Assembly (NCBI GenBank): GCA_024694365.1 | Contig: JAILJX010000077.1 | Coordinates: forward strand, 1-64,000 | Source of the DNA: Kiritimatiellia bacterium | Lineage (GTDB): Bacteria; Verrucomicrobiota; Kiritimatiellia; RFP12; UBA1067 | Length of the DNA stretch: 64,000 nucleotides | Direction of reading: 5' to 3' | Shown: positions 33,658-42,146 of the stretch, one piece after another | Numbering within the stretch: the first letter of the stretch is position 1 | How the letters are laid out: each line of letters begins with the position of its first letter | Notes under the pieces: model-generated | The model's database searches: none | What the model was told of the DNA's origin: nothing | What the model saw: the letters and a program-made list of their open reading frames with translations, nothing else | Made by a program: the position numbers and the translations under genes

Positions 33658-33694
33658 TTGACAACGGGCGCGTAGTTATGGTAAACTACGCGCC
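33658..33694 (+). promoter_or_regulatory. tRNA-Met promoter within an 11-bp palindrome
   Basis: TTGACA (33658-33663), 18-bp spacer, -10 TAAACT (33682-33687), discriminator ACGCGCC. GGCGCGTAGTT (33667-33677) and AACTACGCGCC (33684-33694) form a perfect inverted repeat with a 6-nt loop, covering the -10 and the discriminator. Confidence 0.65.
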
Positions 33695-33717
33695 TGTTGT
33701 GCCTTTCAAGGCTCTTT

Positions 33718-33793
33718 GGCGAGATAGCTCAGTTGGTAGAGCGCAGGACTCATAAGCCTAAGGTCAAGGGTTCGATCCCCTTTCTCGCCACCA
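33718..33793 (+). tRNA. tRNA-Met (CAU), elongator type
   Basis: A full cloverleaf of 76 nt with encoded CCA. Acceptor GGCGAGA pairs with TCTCGCC; D arm GCTCAGTTGGTAGAGC; T arm AAGGGTTCGATCCCCTT; anticodon loop CTCATAA. The anticodon stem (CAGGA/GCCTA) has mismatches at both ends, leaving three pairs. Bases G4 and A5 of the acceptor differ from the C4-C5 seen in tRNA-Ile2, so elongator Met is preferred. No initiator features (acceptor is paired; no GGG-CCC anticodon stem). Confidence 0.9.
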
Positions 33794-33806
33794 TTTTCAG
33801 CAGGAC

Positions 33807-34511
33807 ATGCTTCACGTAATCGCAACACCGATCGGGAATCTTGGGGATCTGTCGCCCCGCGCCATCGATCAATTCAAATCGGCCTCGCTAATAGCATGCG
33901 AGGACACCCGCAGAACCTGGCAACTTCTCTCGCATTTCGGAATACCGAGGCCAGACATGATTTCATACCGGCAGGGCAACGAGGAGCGGACCACGGAGCA
34001 TGTTCTCGAGGCGGTGAAGGCCGGGCGGGAGGTCGCGCTCTGCTCCGACGGGGGCTATCCGGCAATATCCGATCCGGGCTACAGGCTTGTGAGGGCGTGC
34101 GCGAAGGAGGGCGTCCCCTATGAAGTCATACCCGGGGCGAGCGCGGTGAACGTCGCGCTTTTGATGAGCGGGCTCTCCACGAGCTCCTTCACTTTCCGCG
34201 GATTCCCCCCGCGGGGGCCGGGCGCGCTGAGAAACTGGTTCGCGGAGGATGCGGACAAGGAGCATACGCTCGTCTGCTACGAGTCCCCCTTCAGGATAGG
34301 CGCGACGCTTGCGGCGGCCCTGGACGCTCTCGGCGACAGGGAAGCGGCCGTATGCATAGAGCTCACGAAGATGCACGAGCGCGTCTCGCGGGGCTATCTT
34401 TCTGATCTTGCAAAGGAATACGCCGACGCGAAGGTGAAGGGCGAGGTCGCCCTCGTTATAGCGGGCTCCAACCCGAAATTCCGCCGCGACGCGGGGGAGG
34501 CGGCGAAATGA
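33807..34511 (+). CDS. rsmI: 16S rRNA (cytidine1402-2'-O)-methyltransferase
   Basis: Methylates C1402 of 16S rRNA in the decoding centre. The 234-residue protein has the SAM-binding tetrapyrrole-methylase fold: HVIATPIGNLGDLSPRA, ACEDTRRTWQLL, SDGGYPAISDPGYRLV and VIPGASAVNVALLMSG, all typical of RsmI. Somewhat shorter than the usual ~280 residues at the C-terminus. It starts 13 bp after the tRNA gene and overlaps the next start by 4 bp. Confidence 0.95.
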   Translation: MLHVIATPIGNLGDLSPRAIDQFKSASLIACEDTRRTWQLLSHFGIPRPDMISYRQGNEERTTEHVLEAVKAGREVALCSDGGYPAISDPGYRLVRACAKEGVPYEVIPGASAVNVALLMSGLSTSSFTFRGFPPRGPGALRNWFAEDADKEHTLVCYESPFRIGATLAAALDALGDREAAVCIELTKMHERVSRGYLSDLAKEYADAKVKGEVALVIAGSNPKFRRDAGEAAK

Positions 34512-35554
34512 GCTGCTGCGCCCTGATCTGCGCGGCGGCGTCGATGGTGAACGTCTCGAACGCCGATCTCGCAGGGCTTTCGGTGGACCCGACGGCAATG
34601 GTGGAGGGCGCAAGGCTTTTCATGCAGGGTGCGGCCGTGTGGCGAAACGTCAGGGCGCGCGAGGCCAGGCACGCGGCTGATCTCGCAAGGCGCGGCGTCG
34701 CGGAAGTCCCGCCGTCGAAGGCGGCCGTCAGGTACAGCATAGACACGGGCGGATTCGGAAACCTTCTAGTCGACGACTGGGGCGAGCTTTACATCGACCG
34801 CAGATTCATCACGGACGACGAGATGAAGACCGTCAAGGAGATAGAATCGTTCGTGTGGCGGCATGTCATAACCCCGTTGCAGGAGGCGAAGGTGCTGCCG
34901 GACGCGGGCAGGCAAAAGCCCGTGCGGCCGGCGAAGAGGCAGCCTCCCGCGAAACGCAAGCCCAGGGAGCATGCGGGAGGGGCTGGGCTGCCGGTGTTCC
35001 GCGGGTTCGAGGACGAACGCTACCAGAGGCATGACGCCCTGATCGCGAGGATGACGGCGGAATTCAATGCCGGCAAGGCGAAATGGTGCGGGGGGACGGC
35101 TGCGCAGGCCGGGAAAATCGCCGACTTGACGCCCGCCCAGGTGAAGTCTCACATGATAGAGGAGTCTGGCGGGAACGGGCCAAGGTCTCTCGCTGCGTGG
35201 AAGGTCGATCCTCTGCAGGTCAACGTTCCCGGGGATTGGGGAGCGGAGAAGGAGCTTCTCGGACTCAAAAAGCCCTCGAAACGCAACGAAGGGACGGCCG
35301 AGGGGAACGTGCGCGCGGCGATAATGTATCTTTCGAGAAAAGGTTTCGGCGCATCGGGACTCCCCGCCGCGAAACGTCCGAAGGGCTTCTTCGACGGATG
35401 GCGCGACGCTTTGAGACGCTACAACGGACGTCGAGACAGGACGGAGACCGACAGGTACTACAGCGACGAGTACGCCGACAAGATAATGCGCCGCGCGGCC
35501 AATCCCGACACGTTCGTCCCCATCGAGATAAAACTCGCCCCCAAGAAGAAATGA
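34508..35554 (+). CDS. Protein with a lytic-transglycosylase-like C-terminal domain
   Basis: A 348-residue protein with no clear signal peptide, although residues 3-17 are mildly hydrophobic. The middle has a Pro/Lys/Arg-rich linker (near 135-165). The C-terminal half resembles muramidase/transglycosylase domains: HMIEESGGNGP near residue 219 (a plausible catalytic Glu followed by Ser-Gly), an AIMYLSRKGFG helix, and a C-terminal DALRRYNG...YADKIM, where such enzymes often have ALxxYN and YxxxVL. The call is from this pattern only. It overlaps both neighbours by 4 bp, so it is cotranscribed with rsmI and the radical SAM gene. Confidence 0.5.
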   Translation: MSCCALICAAASMVNVSNADLAGLSVDPTAMVEGARLFMQGAAVWRNVRAREARHAADLARRGVAEVPPSKAAVRYSIDTGGFGNLLVDDWGELYIDRRFITDDEMKTVKEIESFVWRHVITPLQEAKVLPDAGRQKPVRPAKRQPPAKRKPREHAGGAGLPVFRGFEDERYQRHDALIARMTAEFNAGKAKWCGGTAAQAGKIADLTPAQVKSHMIEESGGNGPRSLAAWKVDPLQVNVPGDWGAEKELLGLKKPSKRNEGTAEGNVRAAIMYLSRKGFGASGLPAAKRPKGFFDGWRDALRRYNGRRDRTETDRYYSDEYADKIMRRAANPDTFVPIEIKLAPKKK

Positions 35555-36444
35555 GCGGGGCATGCGAGCTTTGCCCCCGCCGTTGCATGGCGAACCGTTT
35601 CGGAGAAGGCGGCGCGAAGGGCTGGTGCGGGGCGGCGAACCTTCCGAGGGTGTTCAGGTGGGGTCCGCACTTCGGCGAAGAGCCCCCCGTGACAGGCGAG
35701 AGGGGGAGCGGATGCATATTCTTCTCCCGTTGCACGATGAAGTGCATATATTGCCAGAATTCCCCTTGGAGTTGGCGCGGGGAGGGAACCGACAAGTCGG
35801 TCGCGGAGCTCGCCGGCATGATGAGAGATCTTGCGCTGAAGGACGGCGTCGAGAACTGGAATCTGGTCTCGCCGACGCCGTATCTTCCGTTCATACGCGA
35901 AGCGGCGGCGATTCTCGCCAAGGAGGGCGTCAGACTGCCGTTCGTCTGGAATTCGTCAGGCTACGAGCGGGTCGAGACGCTCGAGGAATACGCGGAACTC
36001 TGCGGAACGGCGCTCTTCGACCTGAGGTATTCGAGCGACGAGACGGCCCGGAAGGCGAGTGCCGCGCCGGGATATGTCGAAGCGTCCCGCAGGGCTGTGA
36101 AGTGGGCTTGCGGTAGGCGGAAAGCCGGACCATACGGGACGATCGTGAGGCTGCTGGTCCTTCCCGGCCACGCCGAAGAGGCGATCGAGAACCTCGCCTG
36201 GCTTGCGACCGAAATCTCCAATGAAGTGCCGGTTTCGATAATGGCGCAATATACGCCTGCCTATCTCGCATTGAAAACGCCTCCTTTCGACCGGCCTGTG
36301 ACGGAAGAGGAATACGAGAGCGTAATGGAGGCAGCGGCCGATTTCGGCTTCGAAAACGGCTGGATCCAAGGATACGAGGCGAGCGACCCCAAACTCGCGC
36401 TTCTGGGCGAGAATATGGGGGCGGATCATGGAGTGGTCAGATGA
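35551..36444 (+). CDS. Radical SAM protein, PflX-like
   Basis: A 297-residue radical SAM protein. N-terminal Cys-rich stretch CELCPRRC followed by GWCG, then the 4Fe-4S SAM motif FFSRCTMKCIYCQN (CxxxCxxC) at about residues 58-71. This layout matches the YgiQ-unrelated 'pyruvate formate-lyase activating enzyme-like' PflX family, whose substrate is not known. Starts and stops overlap both neighbours (ATGA), so it is in one operon with the muramidase-like and TatD genes. Confidence 0.85.
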   Translation: MSGACELCPRRCMANRFGEGGAKGWCGAANLPRVFRWGPHFGEEPPVTGERGSGCIFFSRCTMKCIYCQNSPWSWRGEGTDKSVAELAGMMRDLALKDGVENWNLVSPTPYLPFIREAAAILAKEGVRLPFVWNSSGYERVETLEEYAELCGTALFDLRYSSDETARKASAAPGYVEASRRAVKWACGRRKAGPYGTIVRLLVLPGHAEEAIENLAWLATEISNEVPVSIMAQYTPAYLALKTPPFDRPVTEEEYESVMEAAADFGFENGWIQGYEASDPKLALLGENMGADHGVVR

Positions 36445-37142
36445 CGGATGCGCATTGCCATATCGCGAGAGGGGAAAAAAGGCATTTCTTGTGCGAACCG
36501 CTCGATTCGGGAGTCGGCGAGGGGGACGTGGCGTTTGCGGGATTGCATCCATGGAAGTTTCTGGCGCCGAATATGGTCGAGGCGGATGATGTCTGCGGAA
36601 CGGCGCAGAAGGCGATTGAGGGCTTAAGAGAGAGGTTGAAGGCGAGTTCCAGGCTTGGCGTGGGGGAAATCGGCCTGGACAGGCTGAAGGAGCGCACGAT
36701 TTCCGCCGCAATGCGCTCGGCGTTCATCCGTCAGCTTGAGCTGGCCGCCGAATTCGGCCGCCCGGCGGTCTTGCATGGCGCGAAGTGCTGGGGCGAAGTG
36801 GTGGCGGCGTGCCGCACTCGCAAAGGCAGAATCCCGGCGTTCCTCTTCCATGGTTTTTCGCGCTCCGGCGGGCTGATTCCCGACATCATCGATCTCAACG
36901 GCTTCATTTCGATAGGACCCGCGCTTCTCAACGACCATGCGGTGAACTACCGGGAGCTGGCGAAGACGATTCCCGCCGGGCGCATTCTCGTAGAGAGCGA
37001 CGCGACCGCCGAAAACGCCCAAACCGTTGCCAAAGTGGACGAAATTGCGGGCAAACTCGCAGAAATTAGAGGCGTTCCTTTTGAAGAACTGGAAAAAACG
37101 CTGGAAGAGAACGCAACACGTTTCACGGAATCTTTGATATAA
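36441..37142 (+). CDS. TatD-family metal-dependent hydrolase
   Basis: A short (233-residue) TatD-type hydrolase. The metal ligands are recognisable: DAHCHIARG (HxH), GEIGLD (Glu), VLHGAK and FLFHGFSRSGG (His), and RILVESDA (Asp). TatD proteins are Mg-dependent 3'-5' exonucleases or related phosphoesterases. About 25 residues shorter than usual, with a divergent N-terminal half. Promoter of the next gene overlaps its stop. Confidence 0.85.
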   Translation: MTDAHCHIARGEKRHFLCEPLDSGVGEGDVAFAGLHPWKFLAPNMVEADDVCGTAQKAIEGLRERLKASSRLGVGEIGLDRLKERTISAAMRSAFIRQLELAAEFGRPAVLHGAKCWGEVVAACRTRKGRIPAFLFHGFSRSGGLIPDIIDLNGFISIGPALLNDHAVNYRELAKTIPAGRILVESDATAENAQTVAKVDEIAGKLAEIRGVPFEELEKTLEENATRFTESLI

Positions 37143-37143
37143 T
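37138..37143 (+). promoter_or_regulatory. Extended -10 promoter of the RluB-like gene, leaderless
   Basis: TATAAT preceded by TTTGa; 6 nt (ctacac) before ATG 37150. It overlaps the TatD stop codon. Confidence 0.72.
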
Positions 37144-37149
37144 CTACAC

Positions 37150-37872
37150 ATGGCTTTGGAACGTCTGCAGAACATACTTTCACACGCTGGTGTCGCATCG
37201 AGGCGCCATGCGGCGGAACTCATCGAAGCGGGCCGCGTGACGGTGGACGGGCTCGTGGTCAAAGAGGCCGGCGCAAGGTTCGATCCCGGTTCGGTCAAGG
37301 TTGCGGTGGACGGATCGCCCGTCGTCCGAGAGGAGAGAAAGAGGACGATCGTCCTCTACAAACCGGCCGGGGTGCTTTCCACCATGAGCGATCCGTTCGG
37401 CGGGGCGACCGTCGCAGAGCTTGTAAGGGGGGTCTCCGAACGGGTCGTGCCTGTCGGGCGACTGGACAAGGACAGCGAAGGGTTGCTTCTGCTGTCAAAC
37501 GACGGAGATTTGACCCTGAAGCTTACGCATCCGAGGTACGAGCATGAAAAGACATACATTGTCGAGGCGGCCGGGAGATGGAGCGACGAGAAGCTCTCCA
37601 TATTGCGCGGATCCGTTGAAATGCCCGACGGGTACAAGACCAGGCCTGTTCCGGTGAAGATTGTGAAAGGCCCCGAAAGAAACGTCACCACGCTCGAATT
37701 CCGCCTTCGTGAGGGCAGGAAGCGGCAGATCCGGTACATGTGCTCGGCGGCGCATCTCGTGGTATTGACCCTGAAGCGCGTTGCGGTCGGGAGCTTCGTC
37801 CTCCCTGCGGACTTGAAGCCGGGCGAATGGAGGGATTTGAGCGGGGAGGAGCTCGATGGACTTCTTCAGTGA
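37150..37872 (+). CDS. 23S/16S rRNA pseudouridine synthase (RluB/RsuA family)
   Basis: Isomerises a uridine in rRNA. The 240-residue protein has an N-terminal S4 RNA-binding domain (ERLQNILSHAGVASRRHAAELI) and the catalytic Asp motif VPVGRLDKDSEGLLLLSNDG, with KTYIVE and REGRKRQIRYM downstream. RluB, RluE, RluF and RsuA share this layout, so the exact target base is not certain; RluB-like is the best guess. It overlaps the DUF167 gene by 17 bp. Confidence 0.92.
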   Translation: MALERLQNILSHAGVASRRHAAELIEAGRVTVDGLVVKEAGARFDPGSVKVAVDGSPVVREERKRTIVLYKPAGVLSTMSDPFGGATVAELVRGVSERVVPVGRLDKDSEGLLLLSNDGDLTLKLTHPRYEHEKTYIVEAAGRWSDEKLSILRGSVEMPDGYKTRPVPVKIVKGPERNVTTLEFRLREGRKRQIRYMCSAAHLVVLTLKRVAVGSFVLPADLKPGEWRDLSGEELDGLLQ

Positions 37873-38143
37873 GACGCCGGAAGGCGTGGTGCTGAACGTC
37901 AGGGCGCAGCCGAGGAGTTCGCGCGCCGGTATAGACTCCATAATGGGCGATGCCCTCAAGGTGCGCATACGCTCGGCCCCTGTCGACGGCAAGGCCAACA
38001 AGGAGCTCATAGAGACTCTCGCCGACGCCTTCAAGCTGCCGAAATCGTCCGTTTCCTTCAAATCCGGCGAGACATCCAAGACGAAACGCATTTTTCTCAA
38101 GGGCGTGACGGCCGCCATGGTGCACAAGACGGTCAATATTTGA
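37856..38143 (+). CDS. DUF167/UPF0235 (YggU-like) protein
   Basis: A 95-residue protein with the DUF167 core: VRAQPRSSRAGIDSI, VRIRSAPVDGKANKELIETLA and SGETSKTKRIFLKG. Function unknown. The family is often found near pseudouridine synthase or YggT/ProC genes. The promoter of parE overlaps its stop codon. Confidence 0.93.
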   Translation: MDFFSETPEGVVLNVRAQPRSSRAGIDSIMGDALKVRIRSAPVDGKANKELIETLADAFKLPKSSVSFKSGETSKTKRIFLKGVTAAMVHKTVNI

Positions 38144-38149
38144 TATAAT
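38144..38149 (+). promoter_or_regulatory. Extended -10 promoter of parE, leaderless
   Basis: TATAAT preceded by TGa, where TGa is the stop codon of the DUF167 gene. Seven nt (ctcccaa) precede ATG 38157. Confidence 0.72.
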
Positions 38150-38156
38150 CTCCCAA

Positions 38157-40004
38157 ATGGCAAAAGAGACTTACGGAGCAGACAGCATAAAGACCCTCGA
38201 TCCCGTGACGCACATCAGGATGCGTCCCGGGATGTACGTGGGCGAGCCCGGAACGGGCGCGATGTATCACGATTGCATCTACATCCTCATGAAGGAGGTC
38301 ATCGACAACTCGGTTGACGAGTATGTCATGGGATGCGGCAAGAAGATAGACGTCAAGGTCAACTACGACACCGGCGAAACGAGCGTAAGGGATTACGGAC
38401 GGGGCATCCCGCTCGAGAAGGTGGTCGACTGCGTCAGCCAGATGAACACCGGCGGCAAGTTCGATTCCGACAATTTCCAGTTTTCCGCCGGCATGAACGG
38501 CGTCGGCACGAAGGCGGTCAATGCGCTTTCGGAATTTTTCGAGGTGCGCTCGTTCCGCGACGGGGAATTCTCGGAGGCGTATTTCGAGGAGGGGCGCATA
38601 AAGTCGAAGAAGCGCGGGAAATGCGCCTCGAGAGAGCCGAACGGTACGTTCATAAGGTACAAGCCCGACATCAAGGTGCTCAAGAAATTCAAGGTCCGCG
38701 AGGAGCACGTCCTGCGCAGGATGAAGATGTACTGCTATGTCAACGCGGGGCTGACGATAAACCTCAACGGGCAGCCCATCTGTTCGGACCGCGGGCTTGC
38801 GGACCTGATTTCCGACGAAGCGCAGTTCGAGAAGCTCTATTCCCCGTTCCACATAAAGACGAAAAACCTCGAGATAATCTTCACCCACACGAACCGCTTC
38901 GGTGAGGAATACCACTCTTTCGTCAACGGGCAGTACACCACCGACGGCGGAACGCACCTTACGGCGTTCAAGGAGGCGCTCACAAAAGCCCTCAACGACT
39001 ACGACCCGAAGAAGAAGTTCGACGGCGACGACATACGCGACGGACTCATCGGCGCGGTGTCGATCAGGATAATGAATCCCGTTTTCGAAGGCCAGACGAA
39101 GATCAAGTTCGTGATGAACGACATAAAGAGCGATCTCGTCCAGCAGATGAAGAAGGAGATCGAGGCCGCGCTGCACAGGTCTTCGTCCGAAACGGAGAAG
39201 CTTATTTCGAAAATCGAGGAGACGGGCAAGATACGCTCGCAGCTCAACACGATAAAGAAGCAGGCCAGGGAGAGGGCTCAGGCGACACAGGTACGCGTCC
39301 GCCAGCTCAAGGACTGCAAGAACCATCTGAAGCTCGACAAGCTCGACAAGAAGACCGGCCGCCCGGAAGGGGCTGATACGATGATATTCCTGACGGAGGG
39401 GCAGTCGGCGGGAGGCACTCTCGGCAATGCGCGTGACGCGCTCAACCAGGCTGTGTTCTTTCTTCGCGGAAAGCCGCTCAACACCGTGTCGTCCAACAAG
39501 TCCACGCTTTACCAGAACGAGGAGTTCTTCAATCTCATCAAAACGCTGGACATCGAAGACAACCTCGAGCATCTCAGGTACGGCAAAATCATCTTCGCGA
39601 CGGATGCCGATGTGGACGGGCTTCACATCAGGATGCTGCTCACGACATTCTTCATGAGGTTCTTCCGCCAGCTTGTGACCGACGGGCGCGTTTTCATACT
39701 CGAAACGCCGCTTTTCCGCGTGCGCAACAAGAAGGAGCAGCACTATTGCTTCTCCGACGAGGAGCGCGAGGAGGCGATACGCAAGTGCGGGAAGGGCTGC
39801 GAGATAACGCGATTCAAGGGATTGGGCGAGCTCAACGCAAACGAGTTCAAGGACTTCATCGGCCCCGGCATGCGCCTGACGCCCGTCACGTGCTCCGACG
39901 ACCGCGATGTCGAGAAGACGATAAAATTCTACATGGGCGCCAACACGCCCGAGCGCAAGGACTACATCATGGATTCGCTCGTCTGCGACGCGAGCGATTT
40001 CTGA
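38157..40004 (+). CDS. parE: DNA topoisomerase IV subunit B (ParE type)
   Basis: ATPase subunit of a type IIA topoisomerase that separates linked chromosomes. The 615-residue protein has the GHKL ATPase motifs EVIDNSVDEYV and GRGIPLEKV, the ATP lid SAGMNGVGTKAVNALS, and the TOPRIM motifs LTEGQSAGG and ATDADVDGLHI (GyrB/ParE). The text resembles the Bacteroidota/PVC 'second' topoisomerase type more than GyrB. It pairs with parC at 42968; the four genes between them encode a lipid transporter. Confidence 0.93.
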   Translation: MAKETYGADSIKTLDPVTHIRMRPGMYVGEPGTGAMYHDCIYILMKEVIDNSVDEYVMGCGKKIDVKVNYDTGETSVRDYGRGIPLEKVVDCVSQMNTGGKFDSDNFQFSAGMNGVGTKAVNALSEFFEVRSFRDGEFSEAYFEEGRIKSKKRGKCASREPNGTFIRYKPDIKVLKKFKVREEHVLRRMKMYCYVNAGLTINLNGQPICSDRGLADLISDEAQFEKLYSPFHIKTKNLEIIFTHTNRFGEEYHSFVNGQYTTDGGTHLTAFKEALTKALNDYDPKKKFDGDDIRDGLIGAVSIRIMNPVFEGQTKIKFVMNDIKSDLVQQMKKEIEAALHRSSSETEKLISKIEETGKIRSQLNTIKKQARERAQATQVRVRQLKDCKNHLKLDKLDKKTGRPEGADTMIFLTEGQSAGGTLGNARDALNQAVFFLRGKPLNTVSSNKSTLYQNEEFFNLIKTLDIEDNLEHLRYGKIIFATDADVDGLHIRMLLTTFFMRFFRQLVTDGRVFILETPLFRVRNKKEQHYCFSDEEREEAIRKCGKGCEITRFKGLGELNANEFKDFIGPGMRLTPVTCSDDRDVEKTIKFYMGANTPERKDYIMDSLVCDASDF

Positions 40005-40021
40005 GGAAAGGAGGAGGGACG

Positions 40022-40597
40022 ATGGACTTCAAGTTTGCGTCGACGATGCTGGTCGGGACGGCGATGCTCGCGGGGTGTCTCGGCTCCCATCCGGCCGAAC
40101 CGTTCTCCTGGACGGTTGAGGCCGACGGGGCGCTTCTCCATTGTGCGCCGCAGGACGCGAAGAGGGTGAAGGCGAGGCTCAGGGATCTGTCTGTAAGGGC
40201 TCCATACGATGGCGCGCGGATCGTCGTGATGCGCGCCGACGGCTCGTTTGCGTTCGATCCGTGCAATTCGTTCGCGGCAAGGCCGCCGCTTCTCCTCAAG
40301 GGGATCGCAAAGGATGCCCTGGAGGCGGCCGTGCCGGCAGATTTCGCGGTAGAGCCGTCCCGCGCCGAGGTGACGTTCGATGTGGAGGTGTCCCGCATCG
40401 CATTGGATTGCCGCAGCGAAGGATCCCGCAAGGCCAGAGTGTCGCTTGCGCTTACGGCGTTTCCGCGCGGAGGCGAGGGACGTGCGTTCAAATCGGAGGC
40501 GTCGGCAGACGCAGCCGACGGGAATTACACCAAGGCGTTTTCGCAGGCGTTTGCGGACGCGCTCGGCAAGGCCGCCGGAGATTTCACCGGGGAATGA
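40022..40597 (+). CDS. ABC-transport auxiliary lipoprotein (PqiC-like)
   Basis: A 191-residue lipoprotein: the signal peptide ends with a perfect lipobox LAGC (Cys19). The mature part has a β-rich layout with EVTFDVEVSRIALDC near residue 120 and an Ala-rich C-terminal helix, like the ABC_trans_aux/PqiC (DUF330) family. Such proteins sit in the outer membrane and work with MCE-type lipid transporters. The identification is by layout and by position ahead of MlaE, F and D genes. Strong Shine-Dalgarno AGGAGGAGGG. Confidence 0.66.
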   Translation: MDFKFASTMLVGTAMLAGCLGSHPAEPFSWTVEADGALLHCAPQDAKRVKARLRDLSVRAPYDGARIVVMRADGSFAFDPCNSFAARPPLLLKGIAKDALEAAVPADFAVEPSRAEVTFDVEVSRIALDCRSEGSRKARVSLALTAFPRGGEGRAFKSEASADAADGNYTKAFSQAFADALGKAAGDFTGE

Positions 40598-41388
40598 GAC
40601 GTTTCTTCGAGAGCGTGGGTAGGCGCACGGTCGACGGATGGCGCGCGCAGCGCGACAATCTCGAGTTTCTCGGGGAGACTTTCGCCGCGTTCGGCTCGAT
40701 ACTCGTCCATCCGCGCCGTTTCCGTTTCGGCGACGCGGCCCTTGCGTTTCAGCGGGCCGCGTTCGATGGGCTTCCCGTGACGACGGGGATAGGCTTTCTC
40801 CTGGGCGTGATCCTCGCCTTCGAAAGCGCCGCGGCGCTGCAGATGTTCGGGGTGGAGGTGTACGTGGCGGATCTTCTGGCGATCGGTCTTTTCCGGGAGC
40901 TGGGTCCGCTAGTGACCGCCATCGTCCTTGCGGGGCGATCAGGAAGCGCGTTTGCCGCGGAAATCGCATCGATGAAGGCTGACGAGGAACTTGACGCGCT
41001 GACCACGATGGGGCTGCCGCCGGTGCGGTTCCTGGTCCCCCCACGGATAGCGGCCGGCGTTTTTGCGATGCCCATCCTGACGATAGCCGCGGAACTTGCG
41101 GGACTTGTCGGAGGCGCTGTCGTTCTGCAGATGATGGACGTTCCGACAGCGGTTTTCTGGGAGCATGTCACCGATACCGCCGACGCTTTCATGATTTCGT
41201 TCGGACTGGTCAAGTCGGCGATATTCGGGTTCATCGTCGGAATCGTCGGATGTGCGGCCGGCATGCGCACGGCTCCCACCGCCGACGGTGTCGGAACCGC
41301 TGCGACGCGGGCTGTCGTCGGCGGGATCGTATCCATCGCCGTCGCCGACGGGCTCATCGCCGTTCTTTGCCATCTGTGGGGGGTGTAG
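40594..41388 (+). CDS. mlaE: MlaE-family ABC permease
   Basis: Inner-membrane permease of an MCE-type phospholipid transporter. The 264-residue protein has an amphipathic N-terminus, five or six hydrophobic helices, and the family signature FRELGPLVTAIVLAGRSGSAFAAEIASMK followed by EELDALTTMGLPPVRFLVPPR. ATG 40594 overlaps the lipoprotein stop. It is followed by the ATPase gene with a 2-bp gap. Confidence 0.95.
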   Translation: MRRFFESVGRRTVDGWRAQRDNLEFLGETFAAFGSILVHPRRFRFGDAALAFQRAAFDGLPVTTGIGFLLGVILAFESAAALQMFGVEVYVADLLAIGLFRELGPLVTAIVLAGRSGSAFAAEIASMKADEELDALTTMGLPPVRFLVPPRIAAGVFAMPILTIAAELAGLVGGAVVLQMMDVPTAVFWEHVTDTADAFMISFGLVKSAIFGFIVGIVGCAAGMRTAPTADGVGTAATRAVVGGIVSIAVADGLIAVLCHLWGV

Positions 41389-41390
41389 AG

Positions 41391-42146
41391 GTGTCCGGTG
41401 CGAACATGATAGAGCTCAAGAACGTGGACGCCGGCTACCCCGGGGCGACGATCCTGAAAAACGTGTCGTTCGAAATCCGGAAAGGCGAGGTTTTCATACT
41501 CCTTGGCGGTTCCGGATGCGGGAAATCGACGATAATGAAGCATATGATAGGCCTCAATCCGGTCCTCGCGGGGGAATTGAGGGTGGCGGGAATGGAATGG
41601 TCCCGCGCCACGAGAGATTCGCTTTGCCGGAAGATTGGCGTGATGTACCAGTCGGGGGCGTTGTTCGGGACCATGACATGCCTTGAAAACGTTCTTCTGC
41701 CGCTGGAAGAGTTTTCCGATCTCGGCCGTTCAGCCCGCCGCGACAAGGCCATGAAGCTTCTTTCTGACGTCGAGCTTGCCGATGCGGCCGGGAAGATGCC
41801 TGCCGAGATATCCGGCGGGATGCGCAAGCGGGTCGCGATAGCCAGAGCCCTTGCGCTGGATCCCGAGATACTTTTCCTCGACGAGCCCAGTGCCGGACTC
41901 GACCCCATAACGTCATCGGCGCTTGACGATCTGATTCTAAGGCTCAAGAAAGAGACGGGGAAGACGTTTGTCGTGGTCTCCCACGAGCTTCCGAGCATAT
42001 TCAAGATAGCCGACCGCTGCGCAATGTTCGACAAATCGCGGCGTGCGATGGTGGCGCTTGGGTCGCCTGGAGAGCTAAGAGATTCGTCAAAAGATCCGTT
42101 TGTGGTGAAATTCTTCAACAGAGGGGAGGTCCGTCATGGCGTCTGA
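41391..42146 (+). CDS. mlaF: MlaF-family ABC ATPase
   Basis: ATP-binding subunit of the MCE transporter. Walker A is LLGGSGCGKST, the signature is EISGGMRKRVAIARALA (with GGM, as in MlaF), and Walker B is ILFLDEPSAGLDP. GTG 41391 or ATG 41406 could be the start; the difference is five residues. It overlaps mlaD by 11 bp. Confidence 0.94.
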   Translation: MSGANMIELKNVDAGYPGATILKNVSFEIRKGEVFILLGGSGCGKSTIMKHMIGLNPVLAGELRVAGMEWSRATRDSLCRKIGVMYQSGALFGTMTCLENVLLPLEEFSDLGRSARRDKAMKLLSDVELADAAGKMPAEISGGMRKRVAIARALALDPEILFLDEPSAGLDPITSSALDDLILRLKKETGKTFVVVSHELPSIFKIADRCAMFDKSRRAMVALGSPGELRDSSKDPFVVKFFNRGEVRHGV

